NCBI RefSeq assembly: GCF_900167095.1
Contig: NZ_FUXG01000029.1
Coordinates: 1 to 34,584 of the forward strand
DNA: 34,584 nucleotides
From: Oceanospirillum multiglobuliferum
Lineage (GTDB): Bacteria > Pseudomonadota > Gammaproteobacteria > Pseudomonadales > Halomonadaceae
Direction: 5' to 3'
Both the position numbers and the translations under genes were made by a program. Shown piece by piece: positions 9,009 through 16,657 of this stretch (position 1 is its first letter; the number at the start of each line of letters is the position of its first letter). Under the pieces are notes generated by a model. The model saw only the letters and a program-made list of their open reading frames with translations. It did not search any database and was not told where the DNA came from.

Positions 9009-9581
9009 TTATTGCAGTACGCTGGCGCTATTGTCGGCTGGCTTATCAGCTTGGCACTCGCTGAACAACAACATAGCGGTCATGCGCACATACTCCACCA
9101 CAGAGAAGAAGTCTTGCTCGTTGGCTTCGTCATCTTCCAGCGGGTCTGTCATGCTGGCAATTTGCTCTAAGTCTTCTAAAGCCTCTTTGAGCTCCTCAGA
9201 CAACTGGCCTGCTTTGAACCGTTGATTGTCAGCTAGAGCGGATAGAAAACCTTCGCACCACTCCAATAAGGTTTGCATACGCTCATTTAAAGAGAAATCG
9301 TCATCGGCCACTAACAGCTTAAAACCTAACTCTGGATCTTTTAGTCCTGCTTCTGTTTGCTCTAATAAATCCGCCAACTCAACTTTAGACTCTGCTGAAT
9401 CTAAGGTTTCAACTTCAATAAAACGCATCGCTTGCAACAACCAAGCACTCAAGTCTGGTGTACGACCAGCACATAGCTGCCCACAAAGATCACCATGCAG
9501 TTCCGCAGGCGAGTGCAGGCAACCATTACGTAAGAGAAGATCGCTGATGATTGAGAAATCAGGCTGCGAAGAATGAGTCAT
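9009..9581 (-). CDS. ygfB: UPF0149 family protein (YgfB)
   Basis: A helical protein of 190 residues, first gene of the pepP-ubiH-ubiI operon. The start at 9581 is chosen because AAGG precedes it and the protein then begins in family style (SQPDFSIISDLLLRNGCLHSPAELHGDLCGQLC). The AELHG-x-LCG-x-LC block near residue 30 is the hallmark of UPF0149. The ending (EANEQDFFSVVEYVRMTAMLLFSEC) matches the family's C-terminal helix. In Pseudomonas, YgfB has been linked to regulation of beta-lactam and mucopeptide-recycling genes; that role is not shown by this sequence. Confidence 0.92.
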   Translation of the reverse strand: MTHSSQPDFSIISDLLLRNGCLHSPAELHGDLCGQLCAGRTPDLSAWLLQAMRFIEVETLDSAESKVELADLLEQTEAGLKDPELGFKLLVADDDFSLNERMQTLLEWCEGFLSALADNQRFKAGQLSEELKEALEDLEQIASMTDPLEDDEANEQDFFSVVEYVRMTAMLLFSECQADKPADNSASVLQ

Positions 9582-9703
9582 AAAAAGTGCCTTTTTAGGT
9601 TTTGGATGCCAATGGCAGGTCAATAAAGTTAATTTTCGAACTATTTCTATATTTTGAACAGAAAAAGCTCTTTTGTCAGTGGGTTAGTATTCATTCACGT
9701 CAA

Positions 9704-9732
9704 TTGACCAGTTACAATCCCCGCTCTATAGT
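9704..9732 (+). promoter_or_regulatory. Sigma-70 promoter for the coiled-coil gene / zapA transcript
   Basis: TTGACC (9704-9709), a 17-base spacer and TATAGT (9727-9732) form a near-consensus promoter ending 30 bases before the ATG at 9763. It lies in the divergent region opposite ygfB. Confidence 0.75.
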
Positions 9733-9762
9733 ACTGATATTATCTGAAACAAAGCTGATTTT

Positions 9763-9975
9763 ATGGATACTGACGCCTTAAACCTCTTGGAAGAGCAATT
9801 ACATGAGCTATGCTTACTCTGTTTAGAGCTAAGACAGCAAAATCACGCCCTGAAAAAACAGGTTTTGTCGCAATCTGAGCAAATCGCTTCGTTAACACAG
9901 AAAGAACAACAGATCGGGCAAAAAGTCGGCACTCTTTTAAGCCGCTTAGGGGCAACGGAATCAGATCATGAGTGA
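9763..9975 (+). CDS. Small coiled-coil protein, TIGR02449-like
   Basis: A 70-residue protein that is almost entirely heptad coiled coil (LNLLEEQLHELCLLCLELRQ and onward, with leucines every 3-4 residues). This type is regularly found directly upstream of zapA in pseudomonads and relatives and is annotated as TIGR02449. It overlaps the zapA start by eight bases, implying translational coupling. It resembles ZapB- or SlyX-like coiled coils in size and make-up, so a role beside ZapA at the division ring is a fair inference, not a demonstrated one. A strong promoter lies just upstream. Confidence 0.8.
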   Translation: MDTDALNLLEEQLHELCLLCLELRQQNHALKKQVLSQSEQIASLTQKEQQIGQKVGTLLSRLGATESDHE

Positions 9976-10297
9976 CCAACAGAACAAACATGCCTTGGAA
10001 GTTAAAATTTTAGAGCGCAGCTACGTTGTCGGTTGTCCGGAAGATAAACAGGAAGACCTGTTAAAATCTGCCAAATACCTTGATAAGAAAATGCGTGAGA
10101 TCAGAGAAAGTGGCAAAGTGATCGGCACCGAGCGCATTGCGATTATGGCCGCACTGAATATTGCCTATGAAATGCTGAACCAGAATGAAAGCCAAGCTCA
10201 GGCCGACTCAAACGACCAACTGAATCGTATCAATGACAAACTGAGTGCAGCCTTGGCGGCATTGCGTCAAGATGATGGCAAAATTAATGCCGCCTGA
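9968..10297 (+). CDS. zapA: Cell division protein ZapA
   Basis: 109 residues, the normal ZapA length. ZapA binds and bundles FtsZ filaments at midcell. The N-terminal globular part has the family pattern VKILERSYVVGCPEDKQEDLLKSAKYLDKKMREIR. A central ERIAIMAALNIAYEML helix leads into a C-terminal coiled coil. The gene follows and overlaps the small coiled-coil gene. Its stop codon overlaps the -35 box of the 6S RNA promoter. The order zapA - 6S RNA - ygfA is strongly conserved in gammaproteobacteria. Confidence 0.95.
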   Translation: MSDQQNKHALEVKILERSYVVGCPEDKQEDLLKSAKYLDKKMREIRESGKVIGTERIAIMAALNIAYEMLNQNESQAQADSNDQLNRINDKLSAALAALRQDDGKINAA

Positions 10298-10322
10298 CAT
10301 TCTGTAAAAGATCAGTTAAAAT
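10294..10322 (+). promoter_or_regulatory. Promoter of the 6S RNA gene
   Basis: CTGACA (10294-10299) overlaps the zapA stop codon. A 17-base spacer is followed by TAAAAT (10317-10322), which places initiation near 10329-10332, just where the 6S RNA closing stem begins. Confidence 0.6.
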
Positions 10323-10330
10323 CCGTTTAT

Positions 10331-10503
10331 GTACCTGGAGTGTTTGCCAGCTGTTAATGTCCTCGAGCCTAATTTCTAACCCCGGAAGTTATCCGCGGGT
10401 GCCAGTGAGCAGGTCCGCTTGACGGAAAGCCTTAGGCATCTCGATAACTACCACCTTGAGCCGTTCGGTTCAAGGGCCACGACGGCAGCGGCACTCTGGG
10501 GAC
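10331..10503 (+). ncRNA. ssrS: 6S RNA
   Basis: Lies between zapA and ygfA, the standard location. The ends pair: CCTGGAGTG (10333-10341) with CACTCTGGG (10492-10500) over nine pairs, two of them wobble. Recognisable 6S parts include TCCTCGAGCC near the 5' side, GTGAGCAGGTCCGCTTGACGG, GAAAGCCTTA and the apical ACCTTGAGCCGTTCGGTTCA hairpin. 6S RNA mimics an open promoter and sequesters sigma-70 RNA polymerase in stationary phase. The ygfA start lies 20 bases downstream, so the two are probably cut from one transcript. End positions are good to a few bases. Confidence 0.93.
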
Positions 10504-10522
10504 TTATCAAAGTCCCTTCATT

Positions 10523-11140
10523 ATGACCATCAGCACAGATCTCAATCAACGCAACCAATTACGTCGCGCCATGCGCCATAATCGTCGGGCATTATCACCA
10601 TTACAGCAGAAACAAGCTGCTGAACGATTATTTCGCCTATTAATTCGCCAACCTTTCTTCTTGCGGGCGAAGCGTATTGCGCTTTATCTCGCCAGTGATG
10701 GTGAAATAGATCCTCAACTTTTGATTCAAAAAGCCCAACAGATGGGAAAAACCTGCTACTTGCCTGTATTACAGCCGTTGGTAACTAATCGACTTTGGTT
10801 TGTGCGCTATGACAAGCGAACCCCAATGGGCAAAAACCGTTTTGGTATATCAGAACCTAAAATCAAAAATTTTGGTAATCGCAAGCAAAACCGCTGTACT
10901 GCCAAACAACTTGATCTGGTTTTATTACCACTAGTAGCATTTGATCCGGCAGGAGGTCGCATGGGTATGGGCGGCGGGTTTTATGACCGTACTTTTGCTT
11001 TTATGCGTCAACACATAGCGGGAAAACCTGTATTAGTAGGCTTAGCCCATGAGTGCCAAAAGGTTGATAAGCTACCTATCGCCAGTTGGGATATTCCTCT
11101 ACATGCGGTTGCCAGTGATCAGGCACTTTATGTTGCTTGA
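10523..11140 (+). CDS. ygfA: 5-formyltetrahydrofolate cyclo-ligase
   Basis: Converts 5-formyl-THF to 5,10-methenyl-THF using ATP, returning a stored folate form to use. 205 residues. The N-terminal part holds basic RRAMRHNRRALSPLQQKQAA. A middle IALYLASDGEIDPQLLI strand is followed by the family signature DLVLLPLVAFDPAGGRMGMG with GGFYDR after it, which forms the nucleotide/folate pocket. It is transcribed with 6S RNA and has been linked to persistence in other species. A terminator palindrome lies 20 bases after the stop. Confidence 0.93.
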   Translation: MTISTDLNQRNQLRRAMRHNRRALSPLQQKQAAERLFRLLIRQPFFLRAKRIALYLASDGEIDPQLLIQKAQQMGKTCYLPVLQPLVTNRLWFVRYDKRTPMGKNRFGISEPKIKNFGNRKQNRCTAKQLDLVLLPLVAFDPAGGRMGMGGGFYDRTFAFMRQHIAGKPVLVGLAHECQKVDKLPIASWDIPLHAVASDQALYVA

Positions 11141-11159
11141 GGCTGAATCAAGTACAAAA

Positions 11160-11183
11160 AAACCCGTCAATATTGACGGGTTT
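11160..11183. terminator. Perfect-palindrome bidirectional terminator
   Basis: A 24-base perfect palindrome (AAACCCGTCAAT followed by its complement) between ygfA and the convergent small gene. On the minus strand it runs straight into seven Ts, so it is a strong terminator for the minus-strand transcript; on the plus strand only TTTATCT follows. Confidence 0.85.
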
Positions 11184-11210
11184 ATCTGGTAACAGGATGG
11201 TTGAACAAGC

Positions 11211-11306
11211 CTACAGCAGTCCTTGTGCATAGCTCGTCACAACAATACCTAATCCAAATACCAGTACTAGCACCGTTACCAGATCAGGACTTTTACGCTT
11301 CATCAT
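11211..11306 (-). CDS. 31-residue single-pass membrane peptide
   Basis: A very short gene: MMKRKSPDLVTVLVLVFGLG, then IVVTSYAQGLL. A basic N-terminus is followed by one hydrophobic helix (about residues 9-24) and a short polar tail, as in small inner-membrane peptides. Support: AGGGA stands just before the double ATG, the stop is followed 28 bases on by a strong T-run terminator, and the codons are host-like. The start could be either ATG (11306 or 11303). It lies downstream of ilvA on the same strand with a 227-base gap, so it may be its own transcript. Function unknown; similar short K/R-rich membrane ORFs occur in related genomes, from memory only. Confidence 0.7.
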   Translation of the reverse strand: MMKRKSPDLVTVLVLVFGLGIVVTSYAQGLL

Positions 11307-11533
11307 TTCTTTCCCTGCAAATGTTGTCGGCTTCATTTTGCGTAGTGCAAAAATTAAAATACCGCAATAATTTAAAGTGTCATCTTTCGCTTTGCAACTG
11401 ATACCTTACATACACCTTATGCACTCAGTTGGCATTTGCAGGTGGCAAGCTATTCAGGTTTGCACTTGGTTTTATGCAAGAGTCAAACCTGTTTTTCCAC
11501 CTATTATTTCAAGCAAAGCTAAGTCGTTATTTT

Positions 11534-13045
11534 CTATGCTAAAAAAAGCTTGTACGCTGGATTTTCTGTTTCATCCCAGTAGCGATAACCGATACGGTTA
11601 AGGTATTCGGAGACTTTTTCTTTGTCCTCTTCCGGCACTTGCATGCCGATCAACACACGACCGTATGCCGCTCCGTGGTTGCGATAGTGAAATAAAGTGA
11701 TATTCCAGTTTTGACCTAAGTTCGTTAGGAAGTTTAACAATGCCCCTGGGCGCTCAGGAAACTCAAAACGGAACAGTTGCTCATTTTGAATCTCGCTATT
11801 ATGACCACCCCCCAAGTGGCGAATATGTAACTTCGCCATCTCGTTATCACTCATATCAATAACGGGATAGTCTTCAGAGATCAAAGTTTGCATCAATTCT
11901 GCACGATCATCTGGGTCTTTAAGCTGTACACCTACAAAGATACGCGCTTGCTCACTATCGGCATAGCGATAGTTGAACTCAGTGACCATACGACGGCCAA
12001 TCACTTTGCAAAACTGCTTAAAGCTGCCTGTACGCTCTGGAATAGTGACCGCAAGAATAGCTTCACGCTTTTCACCCAATTCAGCACGTTCAGCAATATG
12101 CTGTAAACGATCAAAGTTGGTGTTGGCTCCGCTGTTGATACACAGCAGGGTTTGGCTCTCGGCACCCGTTTGCTGAATATACTTTTTCAAGCCTGCCAGA
12201 GAGAGCGCACCAGATGGCTCTGACACTGCACGGGTATCTTCAAACATATCTTTCACTGCGGCACAGATCTCATCGGTGGTCACAGTGATCACATCATCCA
12301 CAAAGTGCTGTGCGATGCGGAAAGGTTCTTCACCAATCTGAGCAACGGCTACCCCCTCGGCAAAGATCCCCACTTGATCCAGTATCACACGCTCACCAGC
12401 ATCAAGAGCTGCTTTTAAACAAGCAGAGTCTTCCGCTTCAACACCAATTACTTTGATTTCAGGGCGCAGGTATTTCACATAAACGGCAATGCCTGCGATT
12501 AAACCACCGCCACCCACGGGTACAAATATCGCATCAATGTGTGCAGGGTGCTGGCGCAACATCTCCATTGCGATGGTGCCTTGACCCGCAATCACCTCTG
12601 GGTGGTCGTAAGGTGGAATGTAGGTATAGCCTTTTTCTTCCACCAATTGACGGGCATAGACCGCCGCTTCGTCAAAAGAATCACCTTTTAACACTACCTT
12701 GCCGCCACGGGCTTTGGCTGAAGCCACTTTAATTTCAGGGGTAATTTTAGGCATCACAATGGTGGCTTTGATCCCCATCTGCTTGGCCGCCATTGCCACA
12801 CCTTGAGCATGGTTGCCCGCTGAAGCGGTGACAACGCCCCGCTCTTTTTCTTCCTCGGTAAGCTGTGCCATAGCGTTATAAGCGCCACGCAGTTTGAACG
12901 AATAAACAGGCTGAAGGTCTTCCCGTTTAATCAAAATAGTGTTGTTCATGCGTTTGGAAAGGAAACGGGCTTCACTCATCGGGGTTTCGATGGCCACATC
13001 ATATACCTGTGCTTGCAGGATTCTTTTTACGTACCGTTCCAACAT
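11534..13045 (-). CDS. ilvA: Biosynthetic threonine dehydratase (threonine ammonia-lyase)
   Basis: PLP enzyme converting threonine to 2-oxobutyrate and ammonia, the first committed step to isoleucine. 503 residues, like the long biosynthetic form. The PLP lysine is K51 in YSFKLRGAYN. The phosphate-binding glycines are in PVGGGGLIAG. Two ACT-like regulatory domains follow from about residue 325 (ILAVTIPERTGSFKQFCKVI and FRFEFPERPGALLNFLTNL), where isoleucine inhibits and valine activates. It faces rpiA across a 182-base divergent region. The ribosome site is weak. No attenuation peptide is seen upstream. Confidence 0.96.
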   Translation of the reverse strand: MLERYVKRILQAQVYDVAIETPMSEARFLSKRMNNTILIKREDLQPVYSFKLRGAYNAMAQLTEEEKERGVVTASAGNHAQGVAMAAKQMGIKATIVMPKITPEIKVASAKARGGKVVLKGDSFDEAAVYARQLVEEKGYTYIPPYDHPEVIAGQGTIAMEMLRQHPAHIDAIFVPVGGGGLIAGIAVYVKYLRPEIKVIGVEAEDSACLKAALDAGERVILDQVGIFAEGVAVAQIGEEPFRIAQHFVDDVITVTTDEICAAVKDMFEDTRAVSEPSGALSLAGLKKYIQQTGAESQTLLCINSGANTNFDRLQHIAERAELGEKREAILAVTIPERTGSFKQFCKVIGRRMVTEFNYRYADSEQARIFVGVQLKDPDDRAELMQTLISEDYPVIDMSDNEMAKLHIRHLGGGHNSEIQNEQLFRFEFPERPGALLNFLTNLGQNWNITLFHYRNHGAAYGRVLIGMQVPEEDKEKVSEYLNRIGYRYWDETENPAYKLFLA

Positions 13046-13101
13046 TTTTTTATTTCACTCTCTGAACAACATTTTTATAGGCTAAATTAACTCAAGCCGA
13101 C

Positions 13102-13125
13102 TATCTTATGCCCAACAGTAAGATA
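13102..13125. promoter_or_regulatory. Inverted repeat in the ilvA-rpiA divergent region
   Basis: TATCTTA (13102-13108) and TAAGATA (13119-13125) form a 7-bp inverted repeat with a 10-base spacer. Its size suits a dimeric repressor or activator site between two divergent genes. The rpiA -10 box (TATAAT, 13154-13159) lies about 30 bases away. The binding protein is unknown. Confidence 0.35.
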
Positions 13126-13227
13126 ACGTCTACAGCTTACCCGCCTAAGCCCGTATAATAGGCCGCTTGTTGGCGAATTTTGTTTAAAACAGGTGCACAG
13201 ACACCTTTTTTCAGGCCGGAACCCTCC

Positions 13228-13902
13228 ATGACGCAAGATGAACTGAAAAAAGCCGTTGCAGAAGCAGCGTTAGAAGAAGTTAAAAAAATCATTGATAAAG
13301 ACAGCATTGTCGGTGTGGGCACAGGCTCAACGGCAAACTTCTTTATTGATGCGCTGGCCACCATCAAGCTGGATTTTGATGGTGCAGTAGCCAGTTCAGA
13401 AGCCACCCGCGAGCGTTTAAAAGCACATGGCATTACGGTGTATGATCTGAACGGTGTTGGCACAGTTCCGGTTTACGTGGATGGTGCAGATGAGGTGAAT
13501 GCACACCTGCATATGGTGAAAGGCGGTGGCGGTGCTTTAACCCGTGAAAAAATCATCGGGGCTTGTTCCACTAAGTTCATCTGTATTGCCGATGAAAGCA
13601 AAAAGGTCGACATTCTGGGGGGCTTTCCGCTGCCCGTAGAGGTGATCCCAATGGCGCGCAGCTATGTGGCGCGTGAGTTGGTGAAAATGGGCGCAAATCC
13701 GGTCTATCGTGAAGGATTTGTCACCGACAACGGTAACGTGATTTTAGACCTGTATAACTTCCCGATTGATGATCCGCTTAGCATTGAGCAGAAAATCAAC
13801 AATATCACAGGTGTGGTGACCAACGGCTTGTTTGCCTTGCGTCCTGCTGACGTGCTGTTGTTAGGTTGTGCAGATGGCGTGAAGCGTATTACGGCTGATT
13901 AG
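13228..13902 (+). CDS. rpiA: Ribose-5-phosphate isomerase A
   Basis: Interconverts ribulose-5-phosphate and ribose-5-phosphate in the pentose phosphate pathway. The start at 13228 ([15 protein letters not shown]) matches the E. coli protein's beginning; an upstream TTG in the same frame is discounted. 224 residues. Phosphate and substrate loops are [23 protein letters not shown] and [14 protein letters not shown], with the catalytic glutamate in the last. [20 protein letters not shown] and [14 protein letters not shown] are also intact. A TATAAT box at 13154-13159 is probably its -10. A long hairpin follows the stop. Confidence 0.97.
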   Translation: MTQDELKKAVAEAALEEVKKIIDKDSIVGVGTGSTANFFIDALATIKLDFDGAVASSEATRERLKAHGITVYDLNGVGTVPVYVDGADEVNAHLHMVKGGGGALTREKIIGACSTKFICIADESKKVDILGGFPLPVEVIPMARSYVARELVKMGANPVYREGFVTDNGNVILDLYNFPIDDPLSIEQKINNITGVVTNGLFALRPADVLLLGCADGVKRITAD

Positions 13903-13917
13903 ATTTTGCATCGCTGA

Positions 13918-13948
13918 ACTTCATCCTAGCGGCTCGCTGGGATGAAGT
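13918..13948. terminator. Hairpin terminator after rpiA
   Basis: A 14-bp stem (13918-13931 with 13935-13948; one T-G wobble) over a 3-base loop, 15 bases after the rpiA stop and between convergent genes. There is no clear T-run on either side, so it may act as a 3'-end stabiliser more than a classic terminator. Confidence 0.55.
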
Positions 13949-13968
13949 GCTCAGGTTTCATCTGCACA

Positions 13969-15093
13969 TCACACACAACTCTCTTCGTACAGCGCTTGAA
14001 TCTGCTCCACTTCATCCATCTTGTCGACTAAGGCCTGCACGCAATCAGCACAGAGTTTTTCCCCCGCCATCTGCTGTAAGGTTTCTAATGCTTGTTCATT
14101 TTGCCAAGCTTTTTTATAGGGGCGTTTAGAGGTCAGCGCGTCAAAAATATCGGCCACCGCCACAATTCGTGCTTCTAAAGGAATGTCATCGCCCTCCAAA
14201 CCGAAGGGGTAACCGCTGCCGTCGAGAAGCTCATGGTGGGACAGGACAATGTTACGCAATATCCGGCAGGGATCGCCATCATCAAGGCCATGATGTTGCA
14301 GGATATCTTCCAGCATGGCCGCACCTTTTAAAGTGTGGGTTTGCATCAGCTCATATTCGCTGGCATCAAGCTTGGCAGGTTTTAATAATATGTGATCAGG
14401 GATCGCAATTTTACCGATGTCATGCACCGGTGCGAAATGGAAGATTTGCTCAACAAACTGGTCATTTTCACCGTATTGGCTTGCAACTTGATGGGCAATA
14501 ATACGTGAGTAATAACCCATGCGCTCCAGATGTTGTCCAGTTTCAATATCTCGGCCAGAGGTTAGCGCCAATGCCGACTTTAAGGCTGCTTTTAAGGTTT
14601 TGGTCTGCGTTAACTCATCATGTATTAACAGCGTAATCAGCTGGCTGATCAGCTCGATATGCAAAAACTGCTCACCGATAAATACATCTGGCTTTTTTGA
14701 GTTGAAGAATAAAAAGCCCATAAAACGATCGCTATAGCACATCGGCACGGTATAGCTGGAGCGCCAGCCTTGAGACAGTAAGCGCTGACTATGCTCTGTA
14801 TCATGAGATTCTAGGCTGAGCAGTTCATTAATAACACGCGGGACTCTATTGTCTCTTAGCATCTGTAATGAAGGTACGTCGCTTAGCTTGGCTTGATAGC
14901 GGGTAATTGCTTCATCAGCACTGCTAGTAGAATAGTAAGTACTGAGCTGATCGGTTTGTGCGTCATAAACTGCCACCGAGAAACGCTCAACCTCAGGGCA
15001 TAGTATAGAGAGCTGTTTAACCACAGCTTTCAACTTACCATCCAAATGGTCTTCTTGTTGGTATTGATGCCATTGGCTTGGGAAATACTGCAT
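13969..15093 (-). CDS. GAF - HD-GYP cyclic di-GMP phosphodiesterase
   Basis: About 374 residues from the ATG at 15093 (GAGG five bases upstream). A GAF-like sensor domain occupies roughly residues 30-160 (ERFSVAVYDAQTDQLSTYYS, with SSYTVPMCYSDRFMGFLFF inside). An HD-GYP domain follows from about 170 to 365. Metal and catalytic motifs are intact: HDIGKIAIPD and HHELLDGSGYPFGLEGDDIP, then ARIVAVADIFDALTSKRPYK. Such proteins hydrolyse cyclic di-GMP in answer to a signal bound by the GAF part. No membrane segment or receiver domain is seen. The GAF ligand is unknown. It stands alone, after a terminator for the upstream gene. Confidence 0.9.
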   Translation of the reverse strand: MQYFPSQWHQYQQEDHLDGKLKAVVKQLSILCPEVERFSVAVYDAQTDQLSTYYSTSSADEAITRYQAKLSDVPSLQMLRDNRVPRVINELLSLESHDTEHSQRLLSQGWRSSYTVPMCYSDRFMGFLFFNSKKPDVFIGEQFLHIELISQLITLLIHDELTQTKTLKAALKSALALTSGRDIETGQHLERMGYYSRIIAHQVASQYGENDQFVEQIFHFAPVHDIGKIAIPDHILLKPAKLDASEYELMQTHTLKGAAMLEDILQHHGLDDGDPCRILRNIVLSHHELLDGSGYPFGLEGDDIPLEARIVAVADIFDALTSKRPYKKAWQNEQALETLQQMAGEKLCADCVQALVDKMDEVEQIQALYEESCV

Positions 15094-15143
15094 AGCACCC
15101 TCGGGCAAAAAATATAAGCAAGTGCTATCAATATAAAAGAAAA

Positions 15144-15169
15144 GCCCTGATAGCCAGTGCCATCAGGGC
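15144..15169 (-). terminator. Terminator after the FAH-family gene
   Basis: GCCCTGAT (15144-15151) pairs with ATCAGGGC (15162-15169). On the minus strand the stem is followed by TTTTCTTTTAT, a good T-rich tail, 26 bases after the stop of the 15195-15872 gene. Confidence 0.8.
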
Positions 15170-15194
15170 CTAGTCGACCAGCTGTTGACCCTTA

Positions 15195-15872
15195 TCAGGG
15201 TTTAACTAAGCCAGTTACACTTAGTAACAGTTGCTCGGTGTGATCGTGCAGTGATAATTCAAATTGGTCATCTTCGTGCAGTGCCGCTACTCCCGCAGGC
15301 GTACCAGTTAGAATCACATCCCCTGCTTCAAGGGTAAAAATCTGACTGATGTAGCTGACCAATTCAGGGAAGCTCGTCAGCATCATGCCACTGTTCCCTT
15401 GCTGGCGTAGCTGGCCATTTACACGCAAACTAATAGTTAATGACGCTGGCAGTGAAGACTCTATAGGCAAAAAACCAGAGAGTGGCGCAGAGGCATCAAA
15501 GGCTTTTGAAACCTCCCAAGGATGCCCCTTTTCTTTAAGCTTGGATTGAAGATCTCGCAAGGTCAGATCTAAGGCTAAGCCTACGCCTGCAATATACTGC
15601 ATCGCATCTTCAGGGCTAACCTTGCTGATAGTATCCCCCACCAGCAACGCAATTTCAGCTTCATGATGACACTCGCCTTTACCTTGCGGTAAAGCAAAAG
15701 GTTGTGTGATATCTACCGCTGCGGTTGACGGCTTGATGAACAACAAAGGTTCAGTCGGAATGGGGTTGTTCAGCTCTTTGGCATGATCCGCATAGTTACG
15801 GCCAATACAAACAATCTTACCTAAGTTCCAAGGCGTTTTCTTTTGATCTGCCCAATGTAATGTAAATGGCAT
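15195..15872 (-). CDS. Fumarylacetoacetate hydrolase family protein (YcgM-like)
   Basis: 225 residues from the ATG at 15872 (AGGA eight bases upstream). It matches the short single-domain FAH proteins that cleave or decarboxylate beta-keto acids such as acylpyruvates or oxaloacetate. Visible family parts are KIVCIGRNYADHAKELNN, PLLFIKPSTA, the metal-binding HHEAEIALLVG, a DLTLRDLQSKLKEKGHPWEVSKAFD segment and TGTPAGVAAL near the end. The metal ligands are the glutamates of HHEAE and the aspartate of ALDLTLRD. It stands alone with its own terminator. The exact substrate cannot be told from the sequence. Confidence 0.88.
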   Translation of the reverse strand: MPFTLHWADQKKTPWNLGKIVCIGRNYADHAKELNNPIPTEPLLFIKPSTAAVDITQPFALPQGKGECHHEAEIALLVGDTISKVSPEDAMQYIAGVGLALDLTLRDLQSKLKEKGHPWEVSKAFDASAPLSGFLPIESSLPASLTISLRVNGQLRQQGNSGMMLTSFPELVSYISQIFTLEAGDVILTGTPAGVAALHEDDQFELSLHDHTEQLLLSVTGLVKP

Positions 15873-15973
15873 ATTCAAGTCCTAACTCTTGACGATAACC
15901 GCATCATAATACGCTCACTAAATAGGTTCTAACATCATAATTGTTCTGTGTTTAAAACAGTTGAATCAAGTGA

Positions 15974-16657
15974 TTACAAGCCAAAAAATGGTTGCATCAA
16001 CTTTGGAATCCAACCCTCAAAGCGCAACGGCGCGTCGGTCACAATCAGGCAGATGCAGGGGGTGTCCCGATCTGCAATCGGTTGATGTTTGATATCAGGA
16101 TCAAGGTCGGCCACATCACCTGCACAAAAACGCCCTGTCTCATCACTGTATGAACCTTGCAGAATCAAGGTCAGCTCGCTGCCACTGTGGCCATGTTTGG
16201 GCATACAAGTACCTGGCGCAATCCGTAATAAACGCACCGCCTTATCCGCAGCGAAACGCTCATGGTCAAAACGAATTTGACTGATCCCCGGCGCAACCCG
16301 CTGCCAGAGGTCTTTATCTTTTTGTTCATGGTCTAACCAAGGCGATAGCTGTTGAGCCCACTCCGGCAGCCACTCAGGGGCATGAGGTTTGACATTGGCT
16401 TGCCCGTCTTGCAAGGCTTGTAGTTGCTCTGGCGTGTCGAGTTTTGCCAATAGCTGATCAATCGAACGGTGCATCACCGCACTGGGAATGGCCTGTAGTA
16501 GTTCACCACCGAAGGCTTCAACCTGCGCGACTTTGCGCTGACAACTCTCGCAACAGGCCAAATGGCAGTCGAGTAGTAGCTTCGCGCCCGCGCTTAAACT
16601 GCCTGCGGCGTAGCTCAGCAAGGTGGCTTCATCTGGATGGTGTTTAGGGGACATCAT
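15974..16657 (-). CDS. chrR: ChrR-type zinc anti-sigma factor with cupin domain
   Basis: 227 residues. The N-terminal anti-sigma part carries a zinc motif (H31-x3-C-x2-C within CHLACCESCQRKV), which in ChrR holds the sigma factor inactive. The C-terminal cupin-like domain (about 125-215; APGTCMPKHGHSGSELTLIL, then GDVADLDPDIKHQP) has histidine and glutamate ligands. In Rhodobacter, ChrR releases RpoE on exposure to singlet oxygen and its cupin domain is needed for that response. The start codon overlaps the sigma factor's stop (ATGATG), so the pair is translationally coupled. AGGAG lies inside the end of the sigma gene. Confidence 0.9.
   Translation of the reverse strand: MMSPKHHPDEATLLSYAAGSLSAGAKLLLDCHLACCESCQRKVAQVEAFGGELLQAIPSAVMHRSIDQLLAKLDTPEQLQALQDGQANVKPHAPEWLPEWAQQLSPWLDHEQKDKDLWQRVAPGISQIRFDHERFAADKAVRLLRIAPGTCMPKHGHSGSELTLILQGSYSDETGRFCAGDVADLDPDIKHQPIADRDTPCICLIVTDAPLRFEGWIPKLMQPFFGL

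Noticed and set aside
11201-11401. 66-codon plus-strand frame opposite the 31-residue peptide
   Set aside because: No ribosome site or domain, and it runs antisense through the better-supported minus-strand small gene.
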